A DNA stretch of 64,000 nucleotides, from NCBI GenBank assembly GCA_963803575.1, contig CAWDMW010000002.1, positions 1,116,001 through 1,180,000 on the forward strand, given 5' to 3'. Below are positions 1 to 7,344 of this stretch, piece after piece. Within the stretch, counting starts at the first letter, position 1, and each line of letters begins with the position of its first letter. Below the pieces are notes generated by a model. The model was given only the letters and a program-made list of their open reading frames with translations, was not told where the DNA came from and did not search any database. The position numbers were made by a program, and so were the translations under genes. Source of the DNA: CAWDMW01 sp963803575. GTDB taxonomy: Bacteria > Pseudomonadota > Alphaproteobacteria > Rickettsiales > UBA998.

Positions 1-1024
1 CTGGAATTTACCCTCGCCGAGAGCAACCACTACAAAATCACCTTCCGAGCTTTTTAAGATCGCCTCGGAGGGGATGCTTAGGCGTTTATCGATATCGGTT
101 TCAAAGGTGACATCGGCATACGCGCCGGGGCGCAATGTGCCATCTTCATTACTCCAGCACCAAGCGCACCTGTCCGGTACGGCTATCGGGGTCGATGGTC
201 GGGTGGATATAGTCGATGCGTGCGGTGCGCTCGGTATTGCCTAAATTGGGAAAGCTCACCGTTGCTTTGCTGTTTTCCTCTAAAAAGCGTAGGTCTTTTT
301 CGGCCACGCTGACATCAATCCACACGCTGCTATAATCCTGAATGGTGGCAATTTGCATGCCGGGTTTGACGTAGCTGCCTTGGTTGACCATAAGGTGGCT
401 GACGATCCCATCCGTTTCCGCGTAAAAAGGCAGATTCTCTAATTTCTTTCGTGAGCTACGGATTTGCGCGATAGCCTTGCTGCCTGCACCGAGGGATTTT
501 AACCGCTTGGCGCTGGAGGCAATACGGCCTTTAATGCCTGTGGCGATGGCGGCGATATAATCCTGCTGGGCCGAGATCAAATCGGGGCTGTAAAGCGTAA
601 AGAGCAGATCGCCTTGTTTCACTTCATCGCCCACGGCGGTGATGTTTAGCGCTTCAATCCATCCGGCGACGCGGCCTGAAATGGCATGGGTCTGGCGCAC
701 ATTTTCGGTGACCAGGCCATAGCTTCGCACGTCATTGCCAAACAATGCCATGGTCGCGTTTTCGCTGCGCACACCGATATTTTGAATGGTTTGCGGCGCA
801 ATGGTGATGATGGTGCGTTTATCGGCATCCTGCTCGCCATTATGGGCGCTATGGTCTTCTGCCTCACCGCCCTCCATTAGTACCAAATCCATGCCGCAAA
901 TCGGGCAGCTTCCCGGCTCGCTGGCAATATAATGCGGGTGCATGGGGCATGTGTATTGCTCGGCGGCTAAGGCCGGGCTTGCGGCCACCAGTGCGATGAC
1001 CATTAATAGTTTAATTATTCTCAT
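1..1024 (-). pseudogene. cusB: CusB-like RND efflux periplasmic adaptor, frameshifted and cut by window edge
   Basis: The product is a periplasmic membrane-fusion adaptor of a heavy-metal RND pump. It would link a CusA-type inner-membrane pump to an outer-membrane channel and export Cu(I)/Ag(I). The N terminus has a signal peptide and then a heavy-metal-binding domain with YTCPMHPH and GSCPICGMDL (two CxxM/CxxC-like clusters). A lipoyl/barrel-sandwich region follows (GRVAGWIEAL, GDEVKQGDLLF). The first frame stops at 149-151, but the next frame continues with matching adaptor sequence (GTLRPGAYADV, RLSIPSEAIL) to the window edge. A single-base-type frameshift at about 150-160 therefore breaks the gene. 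The start overlaps the end of the cusC-like gene by 14 bp, as in an operon. The family call is firm; whether the break is real or an assembly error is open. Confidence 0.82.
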
Positions 1025-2249
1025 GGCTATCTCCTATGATGTGGCTGTTAAATTCGGCGCTTAAGCGGATATGGCGGCTTTTCATGCTGGCCAATTGCGA
1101 GGCGATGGTTAGCTCGTCAATTTGTGCATCCAACATCGTCTCCAATGGCGCATTGCCGGATTCGTAATTGCGGTTGGCGGCTTTGACCATTTGCCGCAAG
1201 GCCGCTTTCTTTTCTTCCAGCAGCTCGATGTTATCGGCGGCAATATCACGCTCGGCTTTTAGTGCGGCCATGCGTTTGATCCAGTTCACGCTTGGTATCC
1301 TCCAGCGCAAATTCGGCGCTGCGTTTGCCTGCTTCGGCGGCACGCAGGTGCGGCTTTTGATTGGATTCATACCAAAGCGGGATGGAGATGGTGGCTTGCA
1401 CGAAAACCAATCATCGCCTCTAAAGTTGCTGCCCGACTCGCGTTGTTTATAGATCGCTTGCACACCGTAATTTGGGTTAAAGGCGGCATCGGCGGCATCC
1501 ACATCCTGCTGGCGGCTGGACTTCTTTATTAGCAATGCGGACGGGATAAAGCGCATCCGCTTCGCGCTGCCATGTGATGTCGGCCTGCGCGGGGATGGTT
1601 AGCTCCGGCACTTCTCCCACCAATCGGATTAGTTCTTGCTTCGACCGCCACGCGCTCGGCTTTTAGATCGTTTAGGCGTTGTTCTAAATCGGTGCGCTCG
1701 ACATCAATTTCGGAGAATCGGCCATAGACCGGGTTGCCTGCCTCCAGCTGACCTTTTAAATCATCCTCCATCGATCGGTAATATCCGAGCTGGCGCTTGG
1801 CTAATTTCTCCAGCGTGGTGACTGTGTCCAATTCAGTCATCTGCGATATTAAAATGGCTCGCAGGCGCTTCTTGGTATAGTCGGCCAGCAGCTTCTGACG
1901 CTCGGATAAGCGTCTCCTGCTTGTCAGATTTTGCCTCGCGCAGCTCGTAGCTGGGGATTTGCTGTTTAAACCCAAACACCTTCGAGGTTGGCAAAAAGCG
2001 ATCAAAGGCCGGGTCTTCTATCGGCATGTTATCGACGCCAACGATCAGCTGCGGGTCAGGCAGGCTCATTTCAGCATCGGACAGCTCACGCAGCCGCGTG
2101 CTCTGTTCTAATATGGTGGTTACTTGGGGATGCTCCGCCAAACGCTGGGTGTAAACCTCTAGCGTTTCGGCCTGTGCTGGCGCAACCCCTGTGGACATGG
2201 CCAATAAAGCCAATGCCCAAAGGCGTTTCTTAATCATGATATTCTCCAA
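1011..2249 (-). pseudogene. cusC: CusC/TolC-like outer-membrane efflux protein, multiply frameshifted
   Basis: This is an outer-membrane channel of a heavy-metal efflux pump. The start at 2249 gives a signal peptide ending near AQA and then the usual TolC N terminus (MSLPDPQLIVGVDNMP). Recognisable family sequence is spread over several frames: up to about 1900 in the first; about 1900-1620 in the second (KLLADYTKKRLRAIL, LEKLAKRQLGYYRSMEDD); and then at least two further switches before the third frame (about 1556-1011) closes the gene with TolC-like helices. Between about 1400 and 1290 the correct peptide (ATISIPLWYESNQKPHLR) is again out of frame. I count at least four frameshifts with the peptide otherwise well kept, so the damage is very recent or is assembly error. 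The gene lies upstream of the cusB-like gene in the same operon. Confidence 0.8.
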
Positions 2250-2322
2250 AGTTAATGGCGCGGATCGGCTGCAAAAAGGCGCAGCTATCCAGCGTTAAAG
2301 GCGCACCGCTGGTGCGAAAACT

Positions 2323-2706
2323 CTAGGAGATGTGTTTGGGAGGGTTATCGATGCCAAAAGCGATGTTCGAGATAAGAATATCGCTGGTTGGCAGATGCAT
2401 ATCACTGCTGGTCATCACCGGGGATGCCGCAGGATTGTTTAAAAGTGAGGTTTGTGATGGGACTTTGCAATGACCGCAGCCACATTTATCGCAATTGGCC
2501 TGCTTGCTGTCATCATCACTGGTTTGCTCGGCTTCGGCCTTATCCATACCATGGCATGGCATATCGGAGTTCATTTCCTGTTTGGCTTCAGCGCTCATGT
2601 CGGGGCAGTTGCATGCAGCCATAGCGGTGGCCGCGACCGCATTCAATGTGAATGCTGCCATTATCATAATGATAAATATGCGTTTAATTTGCCTCATGCG
2701 TATCAT
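2323..2706 (-). CDS. small exported Cys/His/Met-rich protein at head of copper/silver efflux operon
   Basis: This 127-aa protein has an N-terminal signal peptide (hydrophobic segment about residues 10-30, ending AMA). The mature part is rich in likely metal ligands: CNCPDM, DMPCHGM, and CDKCGCGHCKV at about residues 73-83. Small proteins of this kind often precede cusCBA/czcCBA-type operons in alphaproteobacteria and are thought to bind or sense metal in the periplasm. It is the first gene of the minus-strand set, 73 bp upstream of the cusC-like gene, and is intact although the two genes after it are frameshifted. The metal role is inferred from composition and context. I cannot place it in a named family. 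Confidence 0.6.
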   Translation of the reverse strand: MIRMRQIKRIFIIMIMAAFTLNAVAATAMAACNCPDMSAEAKQEMNSDMPCHGMDKAEAEQTSDDDSKQANCDKCGCGHCKVPSQTSLLNNPAASPVMTSSDMHLPTSDILISNIAFGIDNPPKHIS

Positions 2707-2818
2707 TATACCACTTAATAGTTAAAAGTCTATTCCTATCATAATTCGTGCTTCAAATATAAAAGGTTACATGTTCATGCGGCTTTACTTTTAGTACGGA
2801 TATTCTATGATGTATATC

Positions 2819-3023
2819 GTGACGGGGCGTAGAAACCTCACAAAGATATATCGGACAAGTATTTACAAAATGTCCTCCCTTACGTTGGGAGGGCGGCGGA
2901 ATACAATAACCGCTTGCGGTGAATACGCTGCGGGTCGCTTTGTGACTTTTCTAACCTCCCGGCACCATCGGGGTGCCATGATGGGAATACCTCGTTGCCG
3001 ATTGAGTAACTAATCAAAGGAGG
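2819..3023 (+). ncRNA. conserved structured leader RNA (left copy), 5' of lipoprotein gene
   Basis: This roughly 205-nt leader ends in the ribosome-binding site AAAGGAGGT (3016-3023) of the lipoprotein gene. It aligns with a second copy at 58888-60397. Shared hairpins are: CCTCCC (2874-2879) with GGGAGG (2887-2892); ACCG (2909-2912) with CGGT (2917-2920) closing a CTTG tetraloop; and GGCACC (2961-2966) with GGTGCC (2972-2977). In the right copy the tetraloop stem is CCGG/CCGG, so two of its four pairs change with pairing kept, which supports an RNA fold. The segments GTGACG-GGCGT-GAACCTC and GAATAC are also kept. I do not recognise a named family. It may be a riboswitch-like or attenuator leader, or a processed RNA. 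Confidence 0.62.
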
Positions 3024-3030
3024 TATTTTC

Positions 3031-3468
3031 ATGAAAAAAACTATTTTAATAGTATCAATGGCGGCGCTTTCGGCCTGTACCACGCTTGGCGAGGTGGAGA
3101 CCAAGGCGCTTTCCAAACAGGCGGTGCTGGATGCACGCGCTGAAAAAGCTGAGGTACATTTGGCCTATTTGCAATGCTACGGCCTGCCAAAGACGGATAA
3201 GAAAAGCTGCCGCCGCAAGGCCGCTGCGCTTACCGAAAATGGGCGGAGCAGCGCCAATACATGGGATTATATTTTGCCGCATGATTACGAGGCGGAGCGA
3301 TTGGGCTTTAAGGCGTATTTGGACGATGCTGGCAAACGCTGCGCACGCGTTGATCAGGGGCCGCAATATAATGAAGAGCGCCAAGGCTATGTGGTGCAAT
3401 GCATCGATGGGGCTGAGTATCTAATGGGTTACGATCGCGGCAATGATGCGTGGCGATTGCTACCATAA
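3031..3468 (+). CDS. small lipoprotein of element cassette (copy A), unknown function
   Basis: This 145-aa protein has a short signal peptide and a lipobox (LSAC, Cys16), so it should be a lipoprotein. It is homologous to the protein at 60398-60835. Kept features include DAR, E-HL-(Y/F)LQCY-LP, WDYI-P, ERLGF, GK-C, GP-Y and a C-terminal W-L, with four conserved Cys in the mature part that could form two disulfides. The start is supported by an excellent AAAGGAGGT site at 3016-3023, which is the end of the structured leader. The HTH gene follows 10 bp later. Small lipoproteins on phages and plasmids often act in superinfection or entry exclusion. That role is only a guess here, because I recognise no known family. 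Confidence 0.72.
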   Translation: MKKTILIVSMAALSACTTLGEVETKALSKQAVLDARAEKAEVHLAYLQCYGLPKTDKKSCRRKAAALTENGRSSANTWDYILPHDYEAERLGFKAYLDDAGKRCARVDQGPQYNEERQGYVVQCIDGAEYLMGYDRGNDAWRLLP

Positions 3469-3478
3469 GAGAGGTGTG

Positions 3479-3835
3479 ATGAGCAAATATACACGCCCGG
3501 TGCATCCGGTTAACATACAAATTGGTGAGCGCATTCGTGCAGGCCGCAAAATAGCCGAGCTTAATCAACAGCAGCTGGGCGAGCGATTACCTAAGCCTAT
3601 TAGCTTTCAGCAGATTCAAAAATATGAGCGCGGCACAAATCGCATTTCTATATGCACCTTAAAAGATATCGGCGCGGTGATGGGACTGCCGCTGCCGTTT
3701 TTCTTGGAAGATTTGAGCGAGGTGCGCGATATGCTGGCCGAGGATGAGTGGCGCTTGCTTACGGCATACCGAAAGGTTAGCCCGGAGATACGGGAAGCGA
3801 TGATGCTATTGCTGGGTGATCGACAGGCGATTTAA
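3479..3835 (+). CDS. XRE-family HTH regulator (copy A)
   Basis: This 118-aa protein has a Cro/CI-type helix-turn-helix at about residues 15-70 (IGERIRAGRKIAELNQQQLGE, with QKYERGTNRIS as the recognition part). A short helical C-terminal region follows. It is homologous to the regulator at 60838-61182, and FQQIQKYERG is identical in both. The start chosen is the ATG at 3479, preceded by GAGAGG and 10 bp after the lipoprotein stop, so the two are very likely cotranscribed. Proteins of this build are common in alphaproteobacterial mobile elements and are related to the SinR/CtrA-controlled XRE group. It probably regulates its own cassette or element genes. Its 3' end overlaps the convergent gene by 4 bp. 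Confidence 0.82.
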   Translation: MSKYTRPVHPVNIQIGERIRAGRKIAELNQQQLGERLPKPISFQQIQKYERGTNRISICTLKDIGAVMGLPLPFFLEDLSEVRDMLAEDEWRLLTAYRKVSPEIREAMMLLLGDRQAI

Positions 3836-4576
3836 GCGGCACGCAGACGATAATGGCCTTTGCCATCGGACTCAATTAAGTTGCGCCATTGCGGTTGGCT
3901 TTTAAACACATCCCGCATGCGGTGGCATTGCGAGCCGACATCGTGAAGAATCACTTTACCATACACCCATGGCTCACCATCCTGCGTGGCGGTATGCAAT
4001 CGTTCCACGACCTTGGCTTGAATATTTCCCAAGATGAAAATCCTTCTCGCAGCACACCACATGGCGATAGTGATTGCTGTGCTGCAACCCTTCGGGCCGG
4101 GTGCGCCCGTTGCGATGGCGAGGGGGTTGGATGGCTTGTTTGGGTGCGTCAAATAATGGCAGCGTATCGCTGCTGCGCACCTCGTGCTCTTGTTCAAAGT
4201 GGTGGCGATGATCGTTGGTGATCAGCAGATCTCGCACGCTTACCTCAAGCGGCGGCTGTGGTGGCTCCGCCGCAATACGGATATCGGTATATTCCTCTTC
4301 GTTCACCGCTAGAAAATGACTCAAGGTGATGGTGCCGCGCTGGAACAACATATGGCAATCTTTCGGGCGCAGGCGCACCAGCCCTTCACAATGATCGTGG
4401 GACAAAACATAAAATTCGCTGTCTTCCTGCTTGCCGCGTTCAACAAAGCACATGGGAAGCCAGACGCAGACCGGGAGCATGCCGTTTTCTACCGCATACA
4501 TGGTTTCATCATGGGTAATATCCCACCCATTCTCGATGACCTCTAATCGAAAATATTTCTGCTTTTTGAGTGACAT
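3832..4576 (-). pseudogene. conserved unknown protein of the cassette (copy A), one frameshift
   Basis: This is the homologue of the intact 256-aa protein at 61295-62065. The N-terminal part reads from the ATG at 4576 (ribosome-binding site CGGAGGTC) and shows WDITHDETMYAVENGMLPV, then VERG, GLVRLRPKDC and EPPQPPLEV. The C-terminal part, in the next frame, has GEPWVYGK, DVGSQCHRMRDVFK and ESDGKGHYRL, ending at 3832. The frame switch maps to a run of three A (4025-4027 on the plus strand). Removing one base would restore a continuous protein matching its homologue. The N terminus looks like a small winged-helix or MerR-like DNA-binding fold, but I cannot assign a family. It converges on the HTH gene and diverges from the S24 gene. 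Confidence 0.68.
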
Positions 4577-4607
4577 GCCGACCTCCGTTGTTGTATATAT
4601 TATAAAA

Positions 4608-4636
4608 GTTACTACATTTGTTACTTGCTTTGTTAC
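4608..4636. promoter_or_regulatory. three GTTAC direct repeats at 12-bp spacing in divergent promoter region
   Basis: GTTAC occurs at 4608-4612, 4620-4624 and 4632-4636, exactly 12 bp apart, each of the last two preceded by TTT. The repeats sit between the minus-strand unknown gene and the plus-strand S24 gene, 30-60 bp from the former's start codon. This is where an operator for both would be expected. The 12-bp period is close to one helical turn, which fits cooperative binding on one face. The protein that binds is not known; the HTH regulator and the S24 protein of the same element are candidates. Confidence 0.45.
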
Positions 4637-4723
4637 AAAATGAATTTTATAAAATGTTAGTGGCTAAATTGCAACCTAAACTATATATTATCATCCAAAC
4701 ACTCAACCTATAGGAGTTATCAC

Positions 4724-5221
4724 TTGACACAAAAGTCTGTCAAACAATCGCGTTCTGCCAAGCAAACCAAGGTGATGCGTGTGCCTGTGGAGCTGGCTAA
4801 TCAGATTGAAACATATTGCAAAAATAGTGGCTATCGTTTGCCGCTTTTAAGCGGAAAAGTGCCTGCGGGTTTTCCGCTTAACTCCACCGAGCATGTGGAG
4901 GAATGGGTCGATATTAATCAGCTGATGATCAAAGACCCTGGTCAAATGTTTTTGATTGAAGCGTCGGGTGATTCGATGGAGCAGGATTGTATTTTTGATG
5001 GCGATTTGCTGATGGTCGATGGCTCCATTGAGCCGCGCCATGGCATGATTGTAATTGCCGCGCTTGATGGTGAGTACACCGTCAAACGCTTTTTTAATCA
5101 GGGCGGCGATGTGAAATTGATACCCGCCAATAGTAATTATCCAGAGATTGAGGTGACCGCATCGTCCAACTTTTCCATTGCCGGAGTGGTGGTGCGTTCC
5201 ATGCACAAATTTACATACTAA
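4724..5221 (+). CDS. UmuD/LexA-like S24 peptidase-domain protein
   Basis: This 165-aa protein has a TTG start at 4724 with AGGAG about 7 bp upstream. The C-terminal half is a clear S24/S26 LexA-UmuD fold: cleavage-type Ala-Gly in VPAGFP (about residues 46-51), catalytic Ser in SGDSM (about residue 85) and general-base Lys in YTVKRF (about residue 122). The first 35 residues lack an HTH but resemble a ribbon-helix-helix strand-helix start (VMRVPVELANQIETYC). No umuC-like polymerase gene is next to it. It could therefore be a self-cleaving regulator that releases the element after DNA damage, or a stand-alone UmuD. The right-hand element lacks this gene. The fold is certain; the role is inferred. 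Confidence 0.8.
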   Translation: MTQKSVKQSRSAKQTKVMRVPVELANQIETYCKNSGYRLPLLSGKVPAGFPLNSTEHVEEWVDINQLMIKDPGQMFLIEASGDSMEQDCIFDGDLLMVDGSIEPRHGMIVIAALDGEYTVKRFFNQGGDVKLIPANSNYPEIEVTASSNFSIAGVVVRSMHKFTY

Positions 5222-5255
5222 CCTTAGAGCCAACTCCTTGGTGTGGACTCCTTAA

Positions 5256-5579
5256 TCCCCACACCATCCCCATCCAAGCCCCACCCAAATAGATTGACAT
5301 GCCGCACGCCATATCAGGCGGTGCGTTGGCTGCCGCCGCGTGGGAACTAACTCCAATGAATCGCTTCAAACTTCCGGGGGATCATCCCCCTTTGCTCCCC
5401 ACCGCATCCCCCTTGGGTGGGGAGGATGGCATGATATGGCATGTTTTGATGCTATCTGCTCCCCCTTATATCCCCACCTTATCCCCGGTCTAATCCGCTA
5501 ACCCTTGCAGCGCTTGGTTTTTAGGGTGGGGATGCTGCTCCCCCAACGACCCCGCTGCGCTCCCCACGACATCCCCACC
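5256..5579. repeat. iteron-like TCCCCAC repeats upstream of replication module (candidate origin)
   Basis: The 407-bp gap between the S24 gene and the 80-aa gene is C-rich. It carries TCCCCAC at 5256, 5396, 5471, 5561 and 5572 on the plus strand and at 5416-5423 and 5525-5532 inverted, plus a near copy TCCCCAT at 5267. There is also a perfect 7-bp palindrome GGGGGAT-C-ATCCCCC at 5376-5390. Repeats of one short motif next to a DnaA-domain-containing replication gene are what an iteron origin looks like. No gene is seen in the gap. The matching part of the right element has different short repeats. Confidence 0.45.
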
Positions 5580-5592
5580 CATCGTTTGCAAG

Positions 5593-5617
5593 CCTTGTGT
5601 CCGAACAGTTCGAACAA
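5593..5617. promoter_or_regulatory. 25-bp operator-like box shared by both elements
   Basis: The 25 bp ending just before the ribosome-binding site of the 80-aa gene are identical to those at 58732-58756 (opposite strand). The core GTCCGAAC-A-GTTCGAAC is an imperfect 17-bp palindrome (7 of 8 pairs). Flanking sequence differs between the copies, so identity here implies selection. It resembles, but does not match, the alphaproteobacterial SOS box GAAC-N7-GAAC, because the spacing is 5. It is most likely an operator for an element-encoded repressor. Confidence 0.55.
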
Positions 5618-5628
5618 CGGAGGCAAAT

Positions 5629-5871
5629 ATGAACGATTCACAACACAATAAACCTATCTCTACCTTTGACGAAATCTGCCATTTGACCATCGAGACGATG
5701 CGAAAAATGGATATGGAGTCGTTGCTGCAGCTCAAAAAGCAGGCGGTGCGCGAGCTTGATCGCGCCAAGCTGACCAAGGGCTGCATCGATCTGGCACTGT
5801 CGCTTAAAACGCAGGATCACGATCGAGAGGTGGCCCAAGCCGACGCTAATCAACCTTCAATGCTGGATTAG
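5629..5871 (+). CDS. conserved 80-aa element protein, unknown function (left copy)
   Basis: This 80-aa acidic/helical protein has the start ATG at 5629 preceded by CGGAGG. It differs from the copy at 58479-58721 at only two residues (Q5H and one Ser/Thr change), although the DNA differs at about 30 of 243 positions by my count. Almost all changes are synonymous, so the protein is under strong purifying selection. No signal peptide or membrane segment is seen. The middle (MDMESLLQLKKQAVRELDRAKL) is a likely amphipathic helix or coiled coil. It stands just upstream of the replication protein in both elements and may be a replication accessory factor or small regulator. I do not recognise the family. 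Confidence 0.7.
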   Translation: MNDSQHNKPISTFDEICHLTIETMRKMDMESLLQLKKQAVRELDRAKLTKGCIDLALSLKTQDHDREVAQADANQPSMLD

Positions 5872-5881
5872 GGGATAGCGG

Positions 5882-7054
5882 ATGGCAATGGAATGGTTCC
5901 GAATGTATCACGGCATGCCTTTTGATACCAAACTTCGGGTGGTCGCCAAACGCGCTGACCAGCCGATGGGTATCGCGGTGGTGGTGTGGGCCTGCTTACT
6001 TGATGCGGCCTCACAATCCGACCCGCGTGGCATTGCCGTGGTCGATGCGGAGGAGATTGCCGTTGCCTTGGATTTTGAGGTGGAGGCGATCGAGGCCATT
6101 CTGCAGGCGATGCTGGATAAGGGTATGATCGATGAGGATGGCCACCTTGAGGCGTGGGATAAGCGCCAGCACACCACATCCACCGAGCGTTCCAAGAAGA
6201 GCCGCGCCCGTAAAAAAGGCGATGCAGCGGATGGCAACGCCAAGCAACGCGGTGCAACGCGAGGCAACACCGCGCAACGCAAAAAGGGCAAAAAAACACC
6301 AGATACAGATAGAGATACAGATACAGACTTAGATGAGAATACAGATGCAGATGCAGATGCAGACTTAAAAAAAGAAAAAGATAAAAAATTAAGAACGAGA
6401 GAAGAAAAGAAGGAGTCTGAGGAGGAAAAACCCAGCATCGGTGGAAAAGATAAGAATCAGATTTTACACCAGATGCTGGATATCTGGAACGAAGAGGTTC
6501 AGAGCAAAATTACAAATGGCCAGAAGGCCATACTCACACCCAAACGCAAAGAGCTGCTAACGCTGCGCTTTATCGATGAGTTTGCAGAAGACATTCGGGC
6601 TTGGCGTTATTTTTGCGAGATCATCGGCAGATCAGAATTTTGCCTTGGCAAAATAGAAGGCAAAGATTGGACGATCGATCTGACATGGGCCATCCAGTCA
6701 GCAGATCGCATAGCCAAAATTTTAGAGGGCGGCTTTTCAGGTGGCAAGCATCCTGCCAAACCACCCAGCTGCGCCTTACCAGAATTTGCAGATGCATGGG
6801 ATGAGGTGCTGGGGCGCATGGCCCACCATCATGGCAAGCCTGTCATCCGCAGCTGGTTTTCCAATACTGAAATTACACATGCAGAGGAGACGCCAGATGG
6901 CGTGATGCTGCGGCTTGAATGCCCCCGCGAGTTCGTGCGCGGCTGGATTGAGCAACATTATCTCACCGACCTTAACCATTGCTGGGACGAGCAGACATCC
7001 TGCTCGCAGCCCGTTGTCGGTGTGCAACTCGCAATCAAGGAGGTTTCATCATGA
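5882..7054 (+). CDS. phage-type replication protein with DnaA-domain-I-like C terminus (left copy)
   Basis: This 390-aa protein has an N-terminal region (about 1-100, MEWFRMYHGMPFDTKLRVVAKRA...) that resembles the winged-helix front of phage replisome-organizer proteins. It is followed by a basic, Lys/Arg-rich stretch and an Asp/Thr repeat linker (about 110-180). The C-terminal part (about 297-364) has W-D-EVLGRMA, IRSWFSNTEI, LRLECPREFVRGWIEQHYL, which is the pattern of DnaA domain I and of phage proteins that use it to recruit helicase. It is very similar to the protein at 57040-58212. It lies 10 bp after the 80-aa gene and overlaps the next start by 4 bp. Its likely role is initiating replication of the excised element. 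Confidence 0.75.
   Translation: MAMEWFRMYHGMPFDTKLRVVAKRADQPMGIAVVVWACLLDAASQSDPRGIAVVDAEEIAVALDFEVEAIEAILQAMLDKGMIDEDGHLEAWDKRQHTTSTERSKKSRARKKGDAADGNAKQRGATRGNTAQRKKGKKTPDTDRDTDTDLDENTDADADADLKKEKDKKLRTREEKKESEEEKPSIGGKDKNQILHQMLDIWNEEVQSKITNGQKAILTPKRKELLTLRFIDEFAEDIRAWRYFCEIIGRSEFCLGKIEGKDWTIDLTWAIQSADRIAKILEGGFSGGKHPAKPPSCALPEFADAWDEVLGRMAHHHGKPVIRSWFSNTEITHAEETPDGVMLRLECPREFVRGWIEQHYLTDLNHCWDEQTSCSQPVVGVQLAIKEVSS
6298..6365 (+). repeat. in-frame hexanucleotide microsatellite (GATACA/GATGCA)
   Basis: This short tandem tract of 6-bp units encodes Asp-Thr and Asp-Ala repeats in the linker of the replication protein. The homologous gene on the right has a purer (GATACA)n tract at 57752-57794. 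Because the unit is 6 bp, copy-number change alters linker length without breaking the frame. Confidence 0.7.
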
Positions 7055-7344
7055 ATGGCGAACAATTACTGCAACAGGCGCTGATGACATTTGAGCATCG
7101 ACGCGCCAACTATGGGCTGGCCCGGCATCACTTCCGGGATGTGGCCAAACGCTGGTCGCAATTGCTCGGCCATGAGGTGTCGCCGCAGCAGGTGATTGCC
7201 TGCATGATTGAGCTGAAGCTGGCGCGGCTGCGCGAGAATCCTGGTCATGTTGATAGCATCATCGACATTGCGGGCTATGCGGCGGTGATGGCCGAGGTGG
7301 TGCCAACCGATGATCTGGGAGGGTTGGTCGATGAGAGAGCTTAG
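7051..7344 (+). CDS. DUF6378-like phage/element protein (left copy)
   Basis: This 97-aa protein starts at 7051 with AAGGAGG just upstream, inside the end of the replication gene (4-bp ATGA-type overlap). It resembles the small DUF6378-type proteins found in phages and prophages: HYGLA/NYGLARHHF at about 21-29, then a helical segment, and LDSIIDIAGYAAVMAEV at the end. The homologue at 56726-57043 is closely similar. The biochemical role of the family is unknown; its place after a replication gene suggests DNA replication or nucleotide handling. The family name is from memory of the motif pattern. The coding call itself is secure. Confidence 0.68.
   Translation: MNGEQLLQQALMTFEHRRANYGLARHHFRDVAKRWSQLLGHEVSPQQVIACMIELKLARLRENPGHVDSIIDIAGYAAVMAEVVPTDDLGGLVDERA

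Noticed and set aside
2700..2830. Far attachment site of the left element as a copy of the tRNA-Ala 3' end
   Set aside because: I looked for the tRNA 3' sequence across 1-4600 and found no copy. The left border is probably outside the window.
2807..3013. Open frame of about 68 codons inside the left leader
   Set aside because: It lies in the conserved structured leader, has no ribosome-binding site, and the pairing changes seen between copies do not preserve a reading frame.
2819..3023. Leader as a HEARO/omega-type guide RNA
   Set aside because: No IscB, IsrB or TnpB-like nuclease gene is in the window, and the downstream gene is a lipoprotein.
5299..5493. Open frame of about 64 codons in the TCCCCAC repeat region
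   Set aside because: Composition follows the DNA repeats, there is no ribosome-binding site, and the right element has no counterpart.
5601..5615. Canonical alphaproteobacterial SOS box (GAAC-N7-GAAC)
   Set aside because: The GAAC units are 5 bases apart, not 7, so it is reported only as an operator-like palindrome.
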